A stretch of 64,000 bases of DNA from Clostridiales bacterium. Its GTDB lineage: Bacteria > Bacillota > Clostridia > Christensenellales > Pumilibacteraceae. This document shows, one piece after another, positions 1 to 8,861 of this stretch (position 1 is its first letter; every line of letters begins with the position of its first letter). The position numbers were made by a program, and so were the translations under genes. The notes beneath the pieces are model-generated. The model did no database searches and had not been told where the DNA came from. It saw only the letters and a list, made by a program, of their open reading frames with translations. The stretch is taken from the NCBI GenBank assembly GCA_029055565.1, contig JAIDCZ010000031.1:16983-80982 (forward strand), read 5' to 3'.

Positions 1-1
1 G

Positions 2-817
2 CTTAAACTGCTTATGCGTAAGCGCTCGACTGATAACCGTTTGATCGTTTCCGTTGCACTGATATTCGCAATTTGCGGAATAGGTGCGGCGCTTAACGTA
101 TCGCCGCTTCTCGGTTGTATGGCGATGGGCACGGTGTACGTAAACGTATCGAACGACGAAAAGCTTTTTAAACAGCTCAACTACTTTTCTCCGCCGATAT
201 TGCTGTTGTTTTTCGTGCGGTCTGGATTGAGCTTCCGCTTGGACGTTTTGTTCGATTTCGGCACGGGGCTCGGCGGAATACCGTTGCTTGTAATCGGCAT
301 AGCGTACTTTGTCGTGCGCATTGCCGGCAAGTATCTCGGTGCGTTCGTAGGGTGTTTAACCGTCAAAAAGCAACCGAAGGTTCGCAACTACTTAGGAATG
401 GCGCTCGTGCCGCAAGCGGGAGTTTCCATAGGACTTGCGGCATTGGGCGCGCGATTATTAGGCGGGGACGCGGGAAGCATGCTTCAAACGGTAATACTGT
501 CGTCGAGCATTTTGTACGAGCTTATAGGTCCGGCATGCGCCAAACTGTCGCTGTATTTGTCGGGGTCGTACGGACCTAAATCAGAACAAGCCGAAGTCGG
601 CGCAGACGATGTGAGTTTACCAGAGCCGAACGAGGTGGAAACGTTGGAGGCGCGATTGTTGCAAATACAGTCGGAAATAGAAAAAAAGGCGTACGCAAGG
701 TCGGAGGAAGAAGAGGCGTTTATGGATGCCGTGGCGGCCGCGGACGCGTATCCGTATGAAACGGATGAGGACACGATTTCCGGATATATGAAGCGTAAAT
801 TTAAAAATAGAAGGTGA
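2..817 (+). CDS. Cation/proton antiporter, CPA2-like, C-terminal part
   Basis: The reading frame is open to the left edge of the window, so the start lies upstream and only about 271 residues are seen. The visible part has hydrophobic segments typical of the last membrane helices of a monovalent cation/proton antiporter, including a loop rich in Gly and Pro, then a hydrophilic acidic tail of about 80 residues with a short coiled-coil-like stretch. Such proteins exchange Na+ or K+ for protons in the cytoplasmic membrane. The next gene begins 5 bases after the stop, and its ribosome binding site overlaps this gene's end, so the two are probably co-transcribed. The family is inferred from helix pattern; ion specificity cannot be told. 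Confidence 0.65.
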   Translation, partial: LKLLMRKRSTDNRLIVSVALIFAICGIGAALNVSPLLGCMAMGTVYVNVSNDEKLFKQLNYFSPPILLLFFVRSGLSFRLDVLFDFGTGLGGIPLLVIGIAYFVVRIAGKYLGAFVGCLTVKKQPKVRNYLGMALVPQAGVSIGLAALGARLLGGDAGSMLQTVILSSSILYELIGPACAKLSLYLSGSYGPKSEQAEVGADDVSLPEPNEVETLEARLLQIQSEIEKKAYARSEEEEAFMDAVAAADAYPYETDEDTISGYMKRKFKNRR

Positions 818-822
818 TTATT

Positions 823-1533
823 ATGAACGACTTGTTTGCGGATATTTTGGGCGAATGGTCCAAAGGCGTTAATATAGGATCTGTTTCATTCAAGATAGCT
901 GTTGCCGTAATCTTTGCGGCAGTGCTTGGGTGCGAACGTGCGCGAAACCGTCATGCGGCGGGACTTAGAACGTTTATAGTGGTATCGCTTGCTTCTACCG
1001 TCGTGGCGATTGCGGACTTGTTTTTAATCGGCGTATACGGCATTACCATTCCGTTTTTGTCGGCGGCTACGGTTATCGGTATTGCTATAATCAGCTCGAA
1101 TACTATTTTGTTCAGCTCCAAAAATCAATTAAAGGGCTTGACCACGTCGGCTGGGCTATGGGCGGATTCTATTATTTCGGTCATTCTCGGCTTGGGATTG
1201 TACACGGTCGCGTTCTTTTCCTTCGTCGTGCTTATGCTCAGCTTGACTGTGTTTACCAAGCTCGAAAAGATAACGAAACGCAAGTCGAATCACTTTGAAG
1301 TTCACCTCGAATTAAAAGGCAGAAACTTGTTGCAAGAGTTTACGGCAACAATTCGTGAGTTCGGACTGAAGATAGATAATATCGAAATCAATCCGGCGTA
1401 TGCCAATAGCGGTTTGGGCGTGTATACCATTGCGCTAACCGTCGCGGATAAAGAGCTCAAAAAGAAAACTCACAAGGAAATAGTATCGGCCCTTTCCGCA
1501 TTGGATTGTGTGTCGTACATCGAAGAAATTTAA
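823..1533 (+). CDS. MgtC/SapB family membrane protein
   Basis: A 236-residue protein with four or five N-terminal membrane helices and a C-terminal ACT-like soluble domain (about residues 155-236). The stretch RNRHAAGLRTF after the first helices matches the conserved Arg/Ala-Gly-Leu-Arg-Thr signature of the MgtC/SapB family, whose members modulate P-type or F-type ATPases and magnesium homeostasis. A GTG at 814 could extend the protein by three residues, but AAGGTGA at 811-817 is well placed as a ribosome binding site for the ATG at 823. It follows the antiporter directly, suggesting an ion-homeostasis operon. Family assignment is good; the physiological role is inferred. Confidence 0.8.
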   Translation: MNDLFADILGEWSKGVNIGSVSFKIAVAVIFAAVLGCERARNRHAAGLRTFIVVSLASTVVAIADLFLIGVYGITIPFLSAATVIGIAIISSNTILFSSKNQLKGLTTSAGLWADSIISVILGLGLYTVAFFSFVVLMLSLTVFTKLEKITKRKSNHFEVHLELKGRNLLQEFTATIREFGLKIDNIEINPAYANSGLGVYTIALTVADKELKKKTHKEIVSALSALDCVSYIEEI

Positions 1534-1586
1534 AAAGGCGACGGCGATTCGGACAAAAAGTAACGCCCATTCGTTATAGGTGGACT

Positions 1587-2198
1587 ATGTACAAAATACT
1601 CGTAAGGGAAGACGATGACAGCATCAGGAACGAGCTTACGTCACTACTCGAGCACAACGGTTACGCCGTCGTGTCCGATTTGCCGTGCGACCTTGCGCTA
1701 CTTGACGTAAACATGCCGCAAGAAAGCGGGTTCGAGCTTTGCGCGAGAATGCGCAAGCAAACGGATATACCAATTATATTTTTAACCGCGCGGGACAGCG
1801 CCGAGGACGAGATTATAGGGTTCGGCGTGGGTGCGGACGATTACATACGCAAGCCGTACAATTCCTCGGTATTGCTTATGCGCATTTCGCGATTGCTCAA
1901 CCGTCGCGCGGACGGTACTACGGAGCAGCGCGGCTTGCGGCTGGATATATCGGATATGCGCGCGTACTACGGCGGCGCGTCGGTAGAACTGACAAAAAAC
2001 GAAACGCGCATACTCGCGGCAATGTTCAAAAAACCGCTTATAACCCGCGACGAGATTATGGACGAGCTGTGGAACGACAGCTTGTACGTGGACGAAAGCA
2101 CGCTGTACGTTAATATAAACCGCTTGCGCGAAAAGCTTAAATCCATAGGCGCGACCGACTTTATCCGCACGGTGCGCGGAGTGGGGTACCGACTGTGA
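1587..2198 (+). CDS. OmpR-family response regulator, BceR-like, short receiver
   Basis: A 203-residue response regulator: receiver domain then winged-helix DNA-binding domain. The acidic pocket (EDDD at residues 8-11), the phosphoacceptor in LLDVNMP (Asp40), the switch Thr in FLTA and the Lys in IRKPYN are all present. The acceptor falls at about residue 40 instead of 51-55, because the segment around helix alpha2 and strand beta3 is missing. The start was set at the ATG at 1587, preceded by TAGGTGG. The gene overlaps the kinase gene by 4 bases (GTGA) and sits upstream of a BceAB-type transporter, the usual arrangement for antimicrobial-peptide sensing and detoxification. Confidence 0.9.
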   Translation: MYKILVREDDDSIRNELTSLLEHNGYAVVSDLPCDLALLDVNMPQESGFELCARMRKQTDIPIIFLTARDSAEDEIIGFGVGADDYIRKPYNSSVLLMRISRLLNRRADGTTEQRGLRLDISDMRAYYGGASVELTKNETRILAAMFKKPLITRDEIMDELWNDSLYVDESTLYVNINRLREKLKSIGATDFIRTVRGVGYRL

Positions 2199-3169
2199 GA
2201 TTGCGCGACTACTTGGCGAGCAAGGCGATAGCGCTGTGCGCCGTCGGCATTGCTATAATACTATGGGGAGTGTTTGCATACTTATGCGGCGCCAACGCGG
2301 TACTGCTTTGGGGCAGCGAGGGATTTTTCGTAACGGCGGTTATCGTTCGCTACGCCGCGGGGTACGCCGTTGTGAACGGTAGGCTTAAGCGGTTACAAAA
2401 AAGCCGCGACGAGCTTGACAAAAAATACCTATTGGGCGAAATATTGCCCAAGCCGCGCGACGGCGTGGAGCGCGAGTATTACGACGTTATGAGCACTGTG
2501 TCGCGTTCGGCGATAGGCGAAGCGGAAAGGACGGAGCGAGAAAAGGAAGAGTACTGCGAGTTTGTGGAGCAGTGGATACACGAGCTTAAAACGCCGCTTA
2601 CCGCGTGCTCGCTAATTTGCGACAACGGTGGCGAGCCTACCAAGATTAAACGCGAGCTTAAGCGTGCGGATAATATTGCCGACACCGCGCTGTACTACGC
2701 GCGACTGCGCAGTATTCAAAACGATACCGTTATTTGCACTACCGATATTCGCAAAACACTGGACGACGCGGTAAAGAGCCAGCGCGAACTGCTGATTGCC
2801 GCCAAGATAAGCGTGGAGATCAACGGCGGCTTTACCGTGCATACAGACGGCAAGGCGGTCGGGTTCGTGGTAAAGCAGCTGCTTGTAAACTGCGCCAAAT
2901 ATTGTGCCGGCTGTCATATTACGATGACTGCGGAAAACGGCACGCTCAAAGTTTCCGACAACGGCGTGGGCATAGACTCGTCCGAGCTTCCGCTTATTAT
3001 GCGCCGCGGCTACACCGGCGCGGAGGGTAGGCGTATAGGCAGTACCGGAATGGGCCTATACGTTTCGTCCGAAATTTGCAAGCGGCTGGATATAGACTTT
3101 TCCGCGCAGTCGGAATTGGGCAAGGGTACCGCGTTTACTATGGTATTTCCCAATCTTACAAAATCGTAA
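2195..3169 (+). CDS. Sensor histidine kinase, BceS-like (intramembrane-sensing)
   Basis: A 324-residue kinase with two closely spaced membrane helices (about residues 10-60) and almost no extracellular loop, the architecture of intramembrane-sensing kinases that depend on a BceAB transporter for signal input. The dimerisation/phosphoacceptor helix contains WIHELKTPLTA with the acceptor His near residue 129; the ATPase domain carries the N box, DNGVGID and GMGLYVS motifs. It starts at GTG, overlapping the regulator stop codon by 4 bases. Its last codons overlap the inverted repeat CTTAC/GTAAG at 3155-3170, proposed here as the operator of the downstream transporter genes. Confidence 0.92.
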   Translation: MRLRDYLASKAIALCAVGIAIILWGVFAYLCGANAVLLWGSEGFFVTAVIVRYAAGYAVVNGRLKRLQKSRDELDKKYLLGEILPKPRDGVEREYYDVMSTVSRSAIGEAERTEREKEEYCEFVEQWIHELKTPLTACSLICDNGGEPTKIKRELKRADNIADTALYYARLRSIQNDTVICTTDIRKTLDDAVKSQRELLIAAKISVEINGGFTVHTDGKAVGFVVKQLLVNCAKYCAGCHITMTAENGTLKVSDNGVGIDSSELPLIMRRGYTGAEGRRIGSTGMGLYVSSEICKRLDIDFSAQSELGKGTAFTMVFPNLTKS

Positions 3170-3219
3170 GGTTGCGTTAAGATAGCGTAATGGAATTACG
3201 CGTATAGCCGTGATATACT
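3155..3219 (+). promoter_or_regulatory. Probable BceR-type operator and promoter of the ABC transporter genes
   Basis: CTTAC-N6-GTAAG (3155-3170) overlaps the kinase stop codon, and a further TTAAG half-site follows at 3177-3181. A -10 like TATACT lies at 3214-3219 with only a poor -35 (TGGAAT, 3191-3196), as expected for an activator-dependent promoter. Binding by the regulator encoded just upstream is inferred from the arrangement. Confidence 0.45.
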
Positions 3220-3259
3220 TAGGTTACAAAACAAGGAGGTACCGCAACCGCGGGACGAC

Positions 3260-4024
3260 ATGGAAAAAATTTTGGAAGTAAAAAACGTAACCAAGTATTA
3301 CGGCGGCGGGCAAGCGATTACCAAGGCGCTCGACGGCATTTCGCTGGACGTGGAAAAGGGCGAGTTCGTTGCCATTATGGGTGCGTCCGGTTCGGGCAAA
3401 AGCACGCTACTCAACGTTATTGCCACGATTGACAAGGTAAGCTCGGGCGATATTATTCTGGACGGGCAAAACGTTTGCAACTGCAAGGACGCGGCGCTTG
3501 CCAAGTTTAGGCGCGACAAGCTGGGCTTTATTTTTCAAGACTACAATTTGCTCGATACCCTTACGATTGAGGAAAATATAGTTTTGCCGCTCAACCTTGC
3601 AAGAGTGCCCAAGGCCGAATCCGACAAGCTGTTGAACGATATTGCGACAAAGCTGGGCGTGGTCGAAAAGCTTAAGCAGTTCCCTTACGAGCTTTCGGGC
3701 GGGCAACGCCAACGCGCGGCGTGTGCGCGTGCGCTAATCACGTCGCCGGCGCTCGTGCTGGCCGACGAGCCTACCGGCGCGCTGGACAGCAAAAATTCCA
3801 AACTGCTGATGGACGCGTTTACTATGATAAACGCCGAGCTCGGCGCGACCATACTTATGGTAACGCACGATTCGGTAGTAGGCAGTTACGCAAGCCGCGT
3901 GCTGTTCCTTAAGGACGGAAAAATTTGGAGCGAGCTCGTGCGCGGCAACAAGTCGCGGCAAGACATGTATTCCGAAATCCTTGCCGTAACGTCGGCGCTT
4001 GGAGGTGACGGAGATGTTCGCTAA
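3260..4024 (+). CDS. ABC transporter ATPase, BceA-like
   Basis: A 254-residue ATPase of the MacB/LolD/BceA class. Walker A (GASGSGKST), signature (LSGGQRQR) and Walker B (LVLADEPT) are intact, followed by the D-loop and switch His (MVTHD). It should pair with the FtsX-fold permease encoded next, whose start codon lies inside this gene's 3' end (11-base overlap). The only strong ribosome binding site, AAGGAGGT at 3233-3240, lies 19 bases from the ATG, farther than usual, and no nearer start codon fits. The complex probably confers resistance to cell-wall-active peptides and signals to the upstream kinase. Confidence 0.9.
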   Translation: MEKILEVKNVTKYYGGGQAITKALDGISLDVEKGEFVAIMGASGSGKSTLLNVIATIDKVSSGDIILDGQNVCNCKDAALAKFRRDKLGFIFQDYNLLDTLTIEENIVLPLNLARVPKAESDKLLNDIATKLGVVEKLKQFPYELSGGQRQRAACARALITSPALVLADEPTGALDSKNSKLLMDAFTMINAELGATILMVTHDSVVGSYASRVLFLKDGKIWSELVRGNKSRQDMYSEILAVTSALGGDGDVR

Positions 4025-6008
4025 GCTCGCATTCCGTAACGTAAAGCGACAGCTGGGCAACTATCTTATATACTTTATAACGGTGTCGCTTACGATTGCT
4101 TTGATGTTCGCATTCAACAGTGTGATATTTGAAAAAGAACTTTTGGCGCGTGCGGATGTTTTGGAAAACATGCGCACCGTGCTTATAATGATAACCGTAG
4201 CTATTTCGCTAATCGTCGCGTTCGTGCTCGGCTACGCAACGTCGTTTATGCTAAAGCTACGCAAGCGCGAGTTTGGCACGTATCTTACGCTCGGCATGAC
4301 TCGTGGCAATATGGCCCTCGTGTTTTTGGTGGAATCGGTATTGCTGTGCGTTGTATCGCTCGCTACCGGCGTGCTTTTGGGTCTTGGGTTATACCAAGGG
4401 CTGATGGCGATTATCGTAAATATCATAGATATAAATTTCAGCTTTGCTTCGTATTCGCTTAACGGCTTACTGCTCACCGTAGGACTGGTGCTCGGCGTAT
4501 TCGCGCTGTCCTTTGCGGTGTCGGCAATATACCTCAGTCGGGTAAGTATATATAATCTTTTGAACGGCGCAAAAAAGACCGAAAAGGCTGTGCGTTACCC
4601 TATTATGTGGTGCGTAATCGCCGTCGCCGCGCTGGTGGGTATAATAGTAAGTATAATCGTATTCGCCAAAACGGCGGTTGCGTTGGTCGCGGGAAGCAAC
4701 AGTATAAAGCTACCGGCGTTGATAGTAGCTATGCTTGCGGTATTTGCGGTGTGCGTAGTGGTGTTGCACGTAGGGCTTTCCCGCGGCGTTATAGGTTTGC
4801 TTATGCGTACCCAAAAGTTTAAAAGCCGCGGCGCGAATATCTTTACGCTTAGGCAGCTTTCGGGTAAATTAAGCGCAAGCTCGGTGCTTATCGGTATGCT
4901 GGCGTTTTTGCTGACGCTTGCGGTTATAGGCACCAACGTTTCCTTTACTATGCAAATACAAACCAACGCCATACTCGATACGAACTATCCGTTTGACGTG
5001 CAAGCGTCGATTAGACGTAGCCTCCCCATCGAAACAGAGCAAGATTCTATCACCTTCGACCAAGCGGAAAAAATTGTGCAAAAGTATTCGCCGATAAAGA
5101 AAAGAGTGGACTTTACCGTATACACGACCAATAGGCACGACGTAGTTGATTTTGCCAACGCGCACGGCGCCGGCTACTGGGCGGATAAAGACATGTATAT
5201 AGAGGAAAGTGCGTTTAACGGCATTTACGGCGAAATAGGTTACAAGCCGGTAAAGTTAGGCGACGGCTTTATGATAGTTTCGTATGAGCGCGGCGAAAAA
5301 GTAGATTTTTCTGCGGCTGGGCTTACCCTCGGCGGTAAACGGCTGGACTATAAGGGTTTTCGCAAATGCTCGCTGCCCGTTCATGGCGTATCCGATTTTT
5401 TGGTAGTAGTGCCCGACGGCGCTACGGACGGAATGAAAGAGTACAGCGACGGCACGGTGTTCTCGCTTAAAAATAAACGGTACGATGCAATAGCACTGCA
5501 CGAGGAGCTGATGGTATCGCACGAAACGAGCGGTGCGGGTGATTCGATAATATATTACACAACGACAGACTACGGACTACGCGAGTACGCGCGCTTGACG
5601 ATGAATATGGACAACGCCGTATGGATAGTTACGGCGCTGTACGTAGCGGTAGTGTTTATGTTCTTGGCAATGGCCATGCTTGCGCTCAAAACGTTGTCGG
5701 GCGTATCAGACGACAAACAGCGGTATATCACGCTGTCGCGTATAGGTGCAAGTCGGAGGGATATGTCACGCACGTTGTTTATGCAAATATTTACGTTTTT
5801 TGCTTTGCCGTTTGCCTTTCCGTTTATACTCGGTTTGCCTATGGGAATAGTTTGCTCCTCGCTGACCTCGGCGGCCGGACTGTCTATGGCGGCGACGCAG
5901 ACTGCGGTGGCGGCGGGAATAATTGCGGTTGTCATGCTTGCGGTATACGCGCTGTACTTTACTGCGACCTACCTTGTATCAAAGCGCGCAGTCGTGCCGG
6001 TAAATTGA
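4014..6008 (+). CDS. ABC transporter permease, BceB-like (FtsX fold)
   Basis: A 664-residue permease: an N-terminal helix, FtsX-type membrane blocks near residues 50-320, a large extracytoplasmic domain (about residues 325-525) between helices seven and eight, and a final FtsX block. This ten-helix layout with one big outer loop is diagnostic of BceB-type permeases that recognise lipid II-binding peptides. The start at 4014 is chosen because GGAGGTGA at 4001-4008 is ideally spaced; it overlaps the ATPase gene by 11 bases, implying translational coupling. Substrate is unknown; the specificity-determining outer domain is not recognisable by eye. Confidence 0.9.
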   Translation: MFAKLAFRNVKRQLGNYLIYFITVSLTIALMFAFNSVIFEKELLARADVLENMRTVLIMITVAISLIVAFVLGYATSFMLKLRKREFGTYLTLGMTRGNMALVFLVESVLLCVVSLATGVLLGLGLYQGLMAIIVNIIDINFSFASYSLNGLLLTVGLVLGVFALSFAVSAIYLSRVSIYNLLNGAKKTEKAVRYPIMWCVIAVAALVGIIVSIIVFAKTAVALVAGSNSIKLPALIVAMLAVFAVCVVVLHVGLSRGVIGLLMRTQKFKSRGANIFTLRQLSGKLSASSVLIGMLAFLLTLAVIGTNVSFTMQIQTNAILDTNYPFDVQASIRRSLPIETEQDSITFDQAEKIVQKYSPIKKRVDFTVYTTNRHDVVDFANAHGAGYWADKDMYIEESAFNGIYGEIGYKPVKLGDGFMIVSYERGEKVDFSAAGLTLGGKRLDYKGFRKCSLPVHGVSDFLVVVPDGATDGMKEYSDGTVFSLKNKRYDAIALHEELMVSHETSGAGDSIIYYTTTDYGLREYARLTMNMDNAVWIVTALYVAVVFMFLAMAMLALKTLSGVSDDKQRYITLSRIGASRRDMSRTLFMQIFTFFALPFAFPFILGLPMGIVCSSLTSAAGLSMAATQTAVAAGIIAVVMLAVYALYFTATYLVSKRAVVPVN

Positions 6009-6025
6009 TTACTTCCATAAATTAT

Positions 6026-6054
6026 TTGACAAACGGTAACGTATTTGGTACTAT
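6026..6054 (+). promoter_or_regulatory. SigmaA promoter of degV/fakB
   Basis: TTGACA (6026-6031), 17-base spacer, TACTAT (6049-6054). It lies in the gap after the permease gene and would give a 5' leader of about 54 bases before the ATG at 6115. Confidence 0.7.
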
Positions 6055-6114
6055 GTGCATGTGTGTGGTTTATTGTGACCGCATGCATGCATACTTTTTT
6101 AGGAGAAAATCATT

Positions 6115-7014
6115 ATGAACAAAGTTAAAGTCATTACCGATTCTTGCGCAGATCCTTGCAAAGAATTACGCGAAAAATACAATTTCGACTACGCTCTTAT
6201 GAGCCTTGTGTGGGACGGCAAGGAAGTGCCGGCCTCTTGCGATCAGGACATATTCACGTTTAAAGATATGTACGACGCAATGCGCGCCGGCAAGCGCATA
6301 ATAACCCAGCAGGTTTCCGGCCCCGAATTCGAACGCGTGTTTACGCTGTACTTAGAGCAAGGCTACGACATAGTGTACGTTGCGTGTTCGACGGCGCTGT
6401 CCGGTTCGTACAACCTCGGTATGCAGGAAGCAAAGCTCTTAATGGAAAAATATCCCAATCAAAAGATAATTTGCGTCGACCCCAAAAACTCGGTGTGCGG
6501 CGAATTGATTGTGGCTATCGAGGCGGCCAAGCTTGCCGCGCTCGGCGCGAGCGTAGAGGAGGTTGCGGCGCATGCCGAGGCTATTTCGCCCAAAGCAATG
6601 CAGTTTGCCGCTATCGGAGATTTGTCGTACTTAAAACGCGCCGGTAGGGTAAAGGCTACCGCAGCGTTCTTCGGCAATCTGTTCGGCATCAAGCCCATTC
6701 TTATCAGCAATAAGATAGGCGAAAACGAGGCCGTCAAAAAGGTTAAGGGGCGTAAAAATTCGCTTGACGAAATCGTCAACATGCTTGCGGCTTCGCTTAC
6801 CGACGAGGAATTCCCCGCGTCCGAGCAAACGGTTTTCGTCGCGCACGCCGACTGCGTGAACGACGCAAACTATCTTGCCGAGCAAGTCAAGGCAAAGATA
6901 AATCCCAAAGAAGTTTACATCAACGAAATAGGCCCGACTATCGGTGCGTCGGTTGGCCCCGAAACGGTTGCGCTTTACGCGTTCGGCGATCAGTACGCTA
7001 CTATAGATAAATAA
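6115..7014 (+). CDS. DegV family fatty-acid-binding protein (FakB-like)
   Basis: A 299-residue DegV protein. N-terminal VITDSCADP, the TQQVSGPEFERVF segment and the STALSGSYN motif match the fatty-acid-binding fold in which a Ser and a Thr hold the acyl carboxylate. FakB presents exogenous fatty acid to the kinase FakA, giving acyl-phosphate for phospholipid synthesis. The neighbouring gene 13 bases downstream encodes the FakA-type kinase, which strongly supports this role. Start ATG 6115 follows AGGAGA. Length is slightly above the usual 280. Chain preference of the bound fatty acid cannot be read from the sequence. Confidence 0.88.
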   Translation: MNKVKVITDSCADPCKELREKYNFDYALMSLVWDGKEVPASCDQDIFTFKDMYDAMRAGKRIITQQVSGPEFERVFTLYLEQGYDIVYVACSTALSGSYNLGMQEAKLLMEKYPNQKIICVDPKNSVCGELIVAIEAAKLAALGASVEEVAAHAEAISPKAMQFAAIGDLSYLKRAGRVKATAAFFGNLFGIKPILISNKIGENEAVKKVKGRKNSLDEIVNMLAASLTDEEFPASEQTVFVAHADCVNDANYLAEQVKAKINPKEVYINEIGPTIGASVGPETVALYAFGDQYATIDK

Positions 7015-7027
7015 TATAGGTGAGTTA

Positions 7028-8689
7028 ATGGCTGCTATTAACAAGCTGGACGGCTACGCATTTGCCGATATGGTCAAGAGCGGAGCTGTAAACTTAAGAA
7101 ACAACGCACAAACGGTAAACGAGCTTAACGTTTTTCCCATTCCCGACGGCGACACCGGCGAGAATATGGCGCGAACCATAGAGGGCGGAATAAACGCGCT
7201 CGCGGCGGTGAACAGCGGCGATATTTCCGCAGTGGCGGCAGAGCTTGCCCATGGCATGCTTTTGTCGGCGCGCGGCAACAGCGGCGTTATACTTTCGCAG
7301 TTTTTCGAGGGTGTTAGGCGCGGACTCGAGGGCGTAAAGCAAGCGGGAATAAAGGAGCTTAAAGCGGCGTTTGCCGCCGGAGTAAAGCAAGCGTACGCGG
7401 CGGTGGTTCAGCCCACCGAGGGCACTATCCTTACCGTTATGCGCGAGGCTGCCGAGGGCGCGAGCAAGGTGGGCGACGACCAAACGCCCGACAAATACTT
7501 TGCCGTGTTTATTGACGAAACGTACGCGGCGCTCGACCGTACGCCCGAGCTGTTGCCCGTGCTCAAGGAGTCGGGCGTTATAGACAGCGGCGGCGCCGGA
7601 TTCGTGTACATAGTGGAGGGCATGAACCGCGCGTTGCTCGGCACTGCCGACAGCGCGTCAGTCGGTCATGCGCACGCGGAGGTTGCGGCAACTACCGGCG
7701 CGGATAACTTTGACGAAAACAGCGAAATGAAGTTCGGCTACTGCACCGAGGTTATTGTGCAGTTGACCAATAATAAGACTGACGCGGTCGGTTACGACGT
7801 AAAAACGCTTATATCGTATTTGGAATCTATCGGCGGCGACTCGATAGTCGCGTTCAAAACCGGCACGCGCATAAAGGTGCACGTGCACACCTTCGAGCCG
7901 AACAAGGTGCTGGGCTACTGCCTTACCGTGGGCGAGCTCGTGGCGGTCAAGGTGGAGAACATGTCCGTTCAGCATACCGAGGTCGTGGTGCGCAATCGGT
8001 TCGTGCGGCAGACGCCCAAAAGGACTGAACGGAAGTACGCGTGCGTTGCGGTGGCCGACGGCGACGGAATTATAGAACAGTTCAAGTCGCTGGGCGCAGA
8101 CTACGTAGTGGACGGCAAGCAGACTATGAATCCGTCCGCGCAAGACTTTATCGCCGCGTTCGACGAGGTCAATGCGCAAGTGATATTCGTTCTGCCCAAC
8201 AACGCGAATATAATCCTTACCGCCAAGCAAGCGGCGGAGCTGTACGACAAATCGCAAGTGGTGGTTATCGGCAGTAAAACGCTTGCAGAGGGGTATTCGG
8301 CGCTTTCTATGCACGACTATTCCGCGGACGACGTGGAAAAGATTAAGGCGGCGTTTGAGGAGGCTGTCAGCACGGTGGAAACCGGACTGGTTACCTACGC
8401 CGTGCGCGACAGTCACGTCGGCGGTATGAATGTTAAAAAGGGCGACTTTTTGGGGTTCGCCGGCAAGGAGCTGCTTGCGTGCAACGGCAGTATGATAGGC
8501 GCCGCTTGCGATCTTATAGACAAAATAGACAAGACCGATAAGGCGGTTATCATAGCAATGCGCGGCAAGGGCGCGACCGACGAGGACGTTGCCAAGGTGG
8601 CGGCGCACGTGCGCAAAACCACCGACTTGGAGTTCTACGACTTTGACGGCGGTCAAGACGTGTATTCGTTTATATTTGTAGTAGAATAA
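7028..8689 (+). CDS. fakA: Fatty acid kinase FakA-like (DAK/DhaL plus DegV-like domain)
   Basis: A 553-residue protein with an N-terminal DhaL-type nucleotide-binding domain (about residues 10-200) carrying NVFPIPDGDTG (Asp residues that bind Mg-ATP) and the ARGNSGVILSQ segment, then a middle domain and a DegV-like C-terminal domain. This is the YloV/FakA architecture of the ATP-dependent kinase that phosphorylates FakB-bound fatty acids. It follows the fakB-like gene with a good ribosome binding site (TAGGTGAG). An AGAATT repeat array begins on the stop codon itself. Confidence in the family is high; direct pairing with the adjacent FakB is inferred. Confidence 0.92.
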   Translation: MAAINKLDGYAFADMVKSGAVNLRNNAQTVNELNVFPIPDGDTGENMARTIEGGINALAAVNSGDISAVAAELAHGMLLSARGNSGVILSQFFEGVRRGLEGVKQAGIKELKAAFAAGVKQAYAAVVQPTEGTILTVMREAAEGASKVGDDQTPDKYFAVFIDETYAALDRTPELLPVLKESGVIDSGGAGFVYIVEGMNRALLGTADSASVGHAHAEVAATTGADNFDENSEMKFGYCTEVIVQLTNNKTDAVGYDVKTLISYLESIGGDSIVAFKTGTRIKVHVHTFEPNKVLGYCLTVGELVAVKVENMSVQHTEVVVRNRFVRQTPKRTERKYACVAVADGDGIIEQFKSLGADYVVDGKQTMNPSAQDFIAAFDEVNAQVIFVLPNNANIILTAKQAAELYDKSQVVVIGSKTLAEGYSALSMHDYSADDVEKIKAAFEEAVSTVETGLVTYAVRDSHVGGMNVKKGDFLGFAGKELLACNGSMIGAACDLIDKIDKTDKAVIIAMRGKGATDEDVAKVAAHVRKTTDLEFYDFDGGQDVYSFIFVVE

Positions 8690-8861
8690 TTCAGAATTCA
8701 GAATTAAGAATGCAGAATTAAGAATTGGGATGATTTTTTAGAGTGATTACCTTCCCTTGGGGGAAGGTGGGCGCGAAGCGCTCGGATGAGGGCAAATAAA
8801 CTAAAAATCAACATTTTTGCCTATTCACTATTACCTATTACTTGTTTCAAGGAGATACATT
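8687..8861. repeat. Composite intergenic repeat block
   Basis: Holds three repeat types in order: an AGAATT array (8687-8728) starting on the fakA stop codon; two small hairpins, ACCTTCCC-TTGG-GGGAAGGT (8749-8768) and GCGC-GAA-GCGC (8771-8781); and a TATTCACTATT-type stretch (8822-8843). Each type recurs elsewhere in the window. No promoter was confidently seen for the next gene. Confidence 0.7.

Noticed and set aside
814..822. GTG start for the MgtC-like gene
   Set aside because: It lies inside the AAGGTGA ribosome site; the ATG at 823 has correct spacing.
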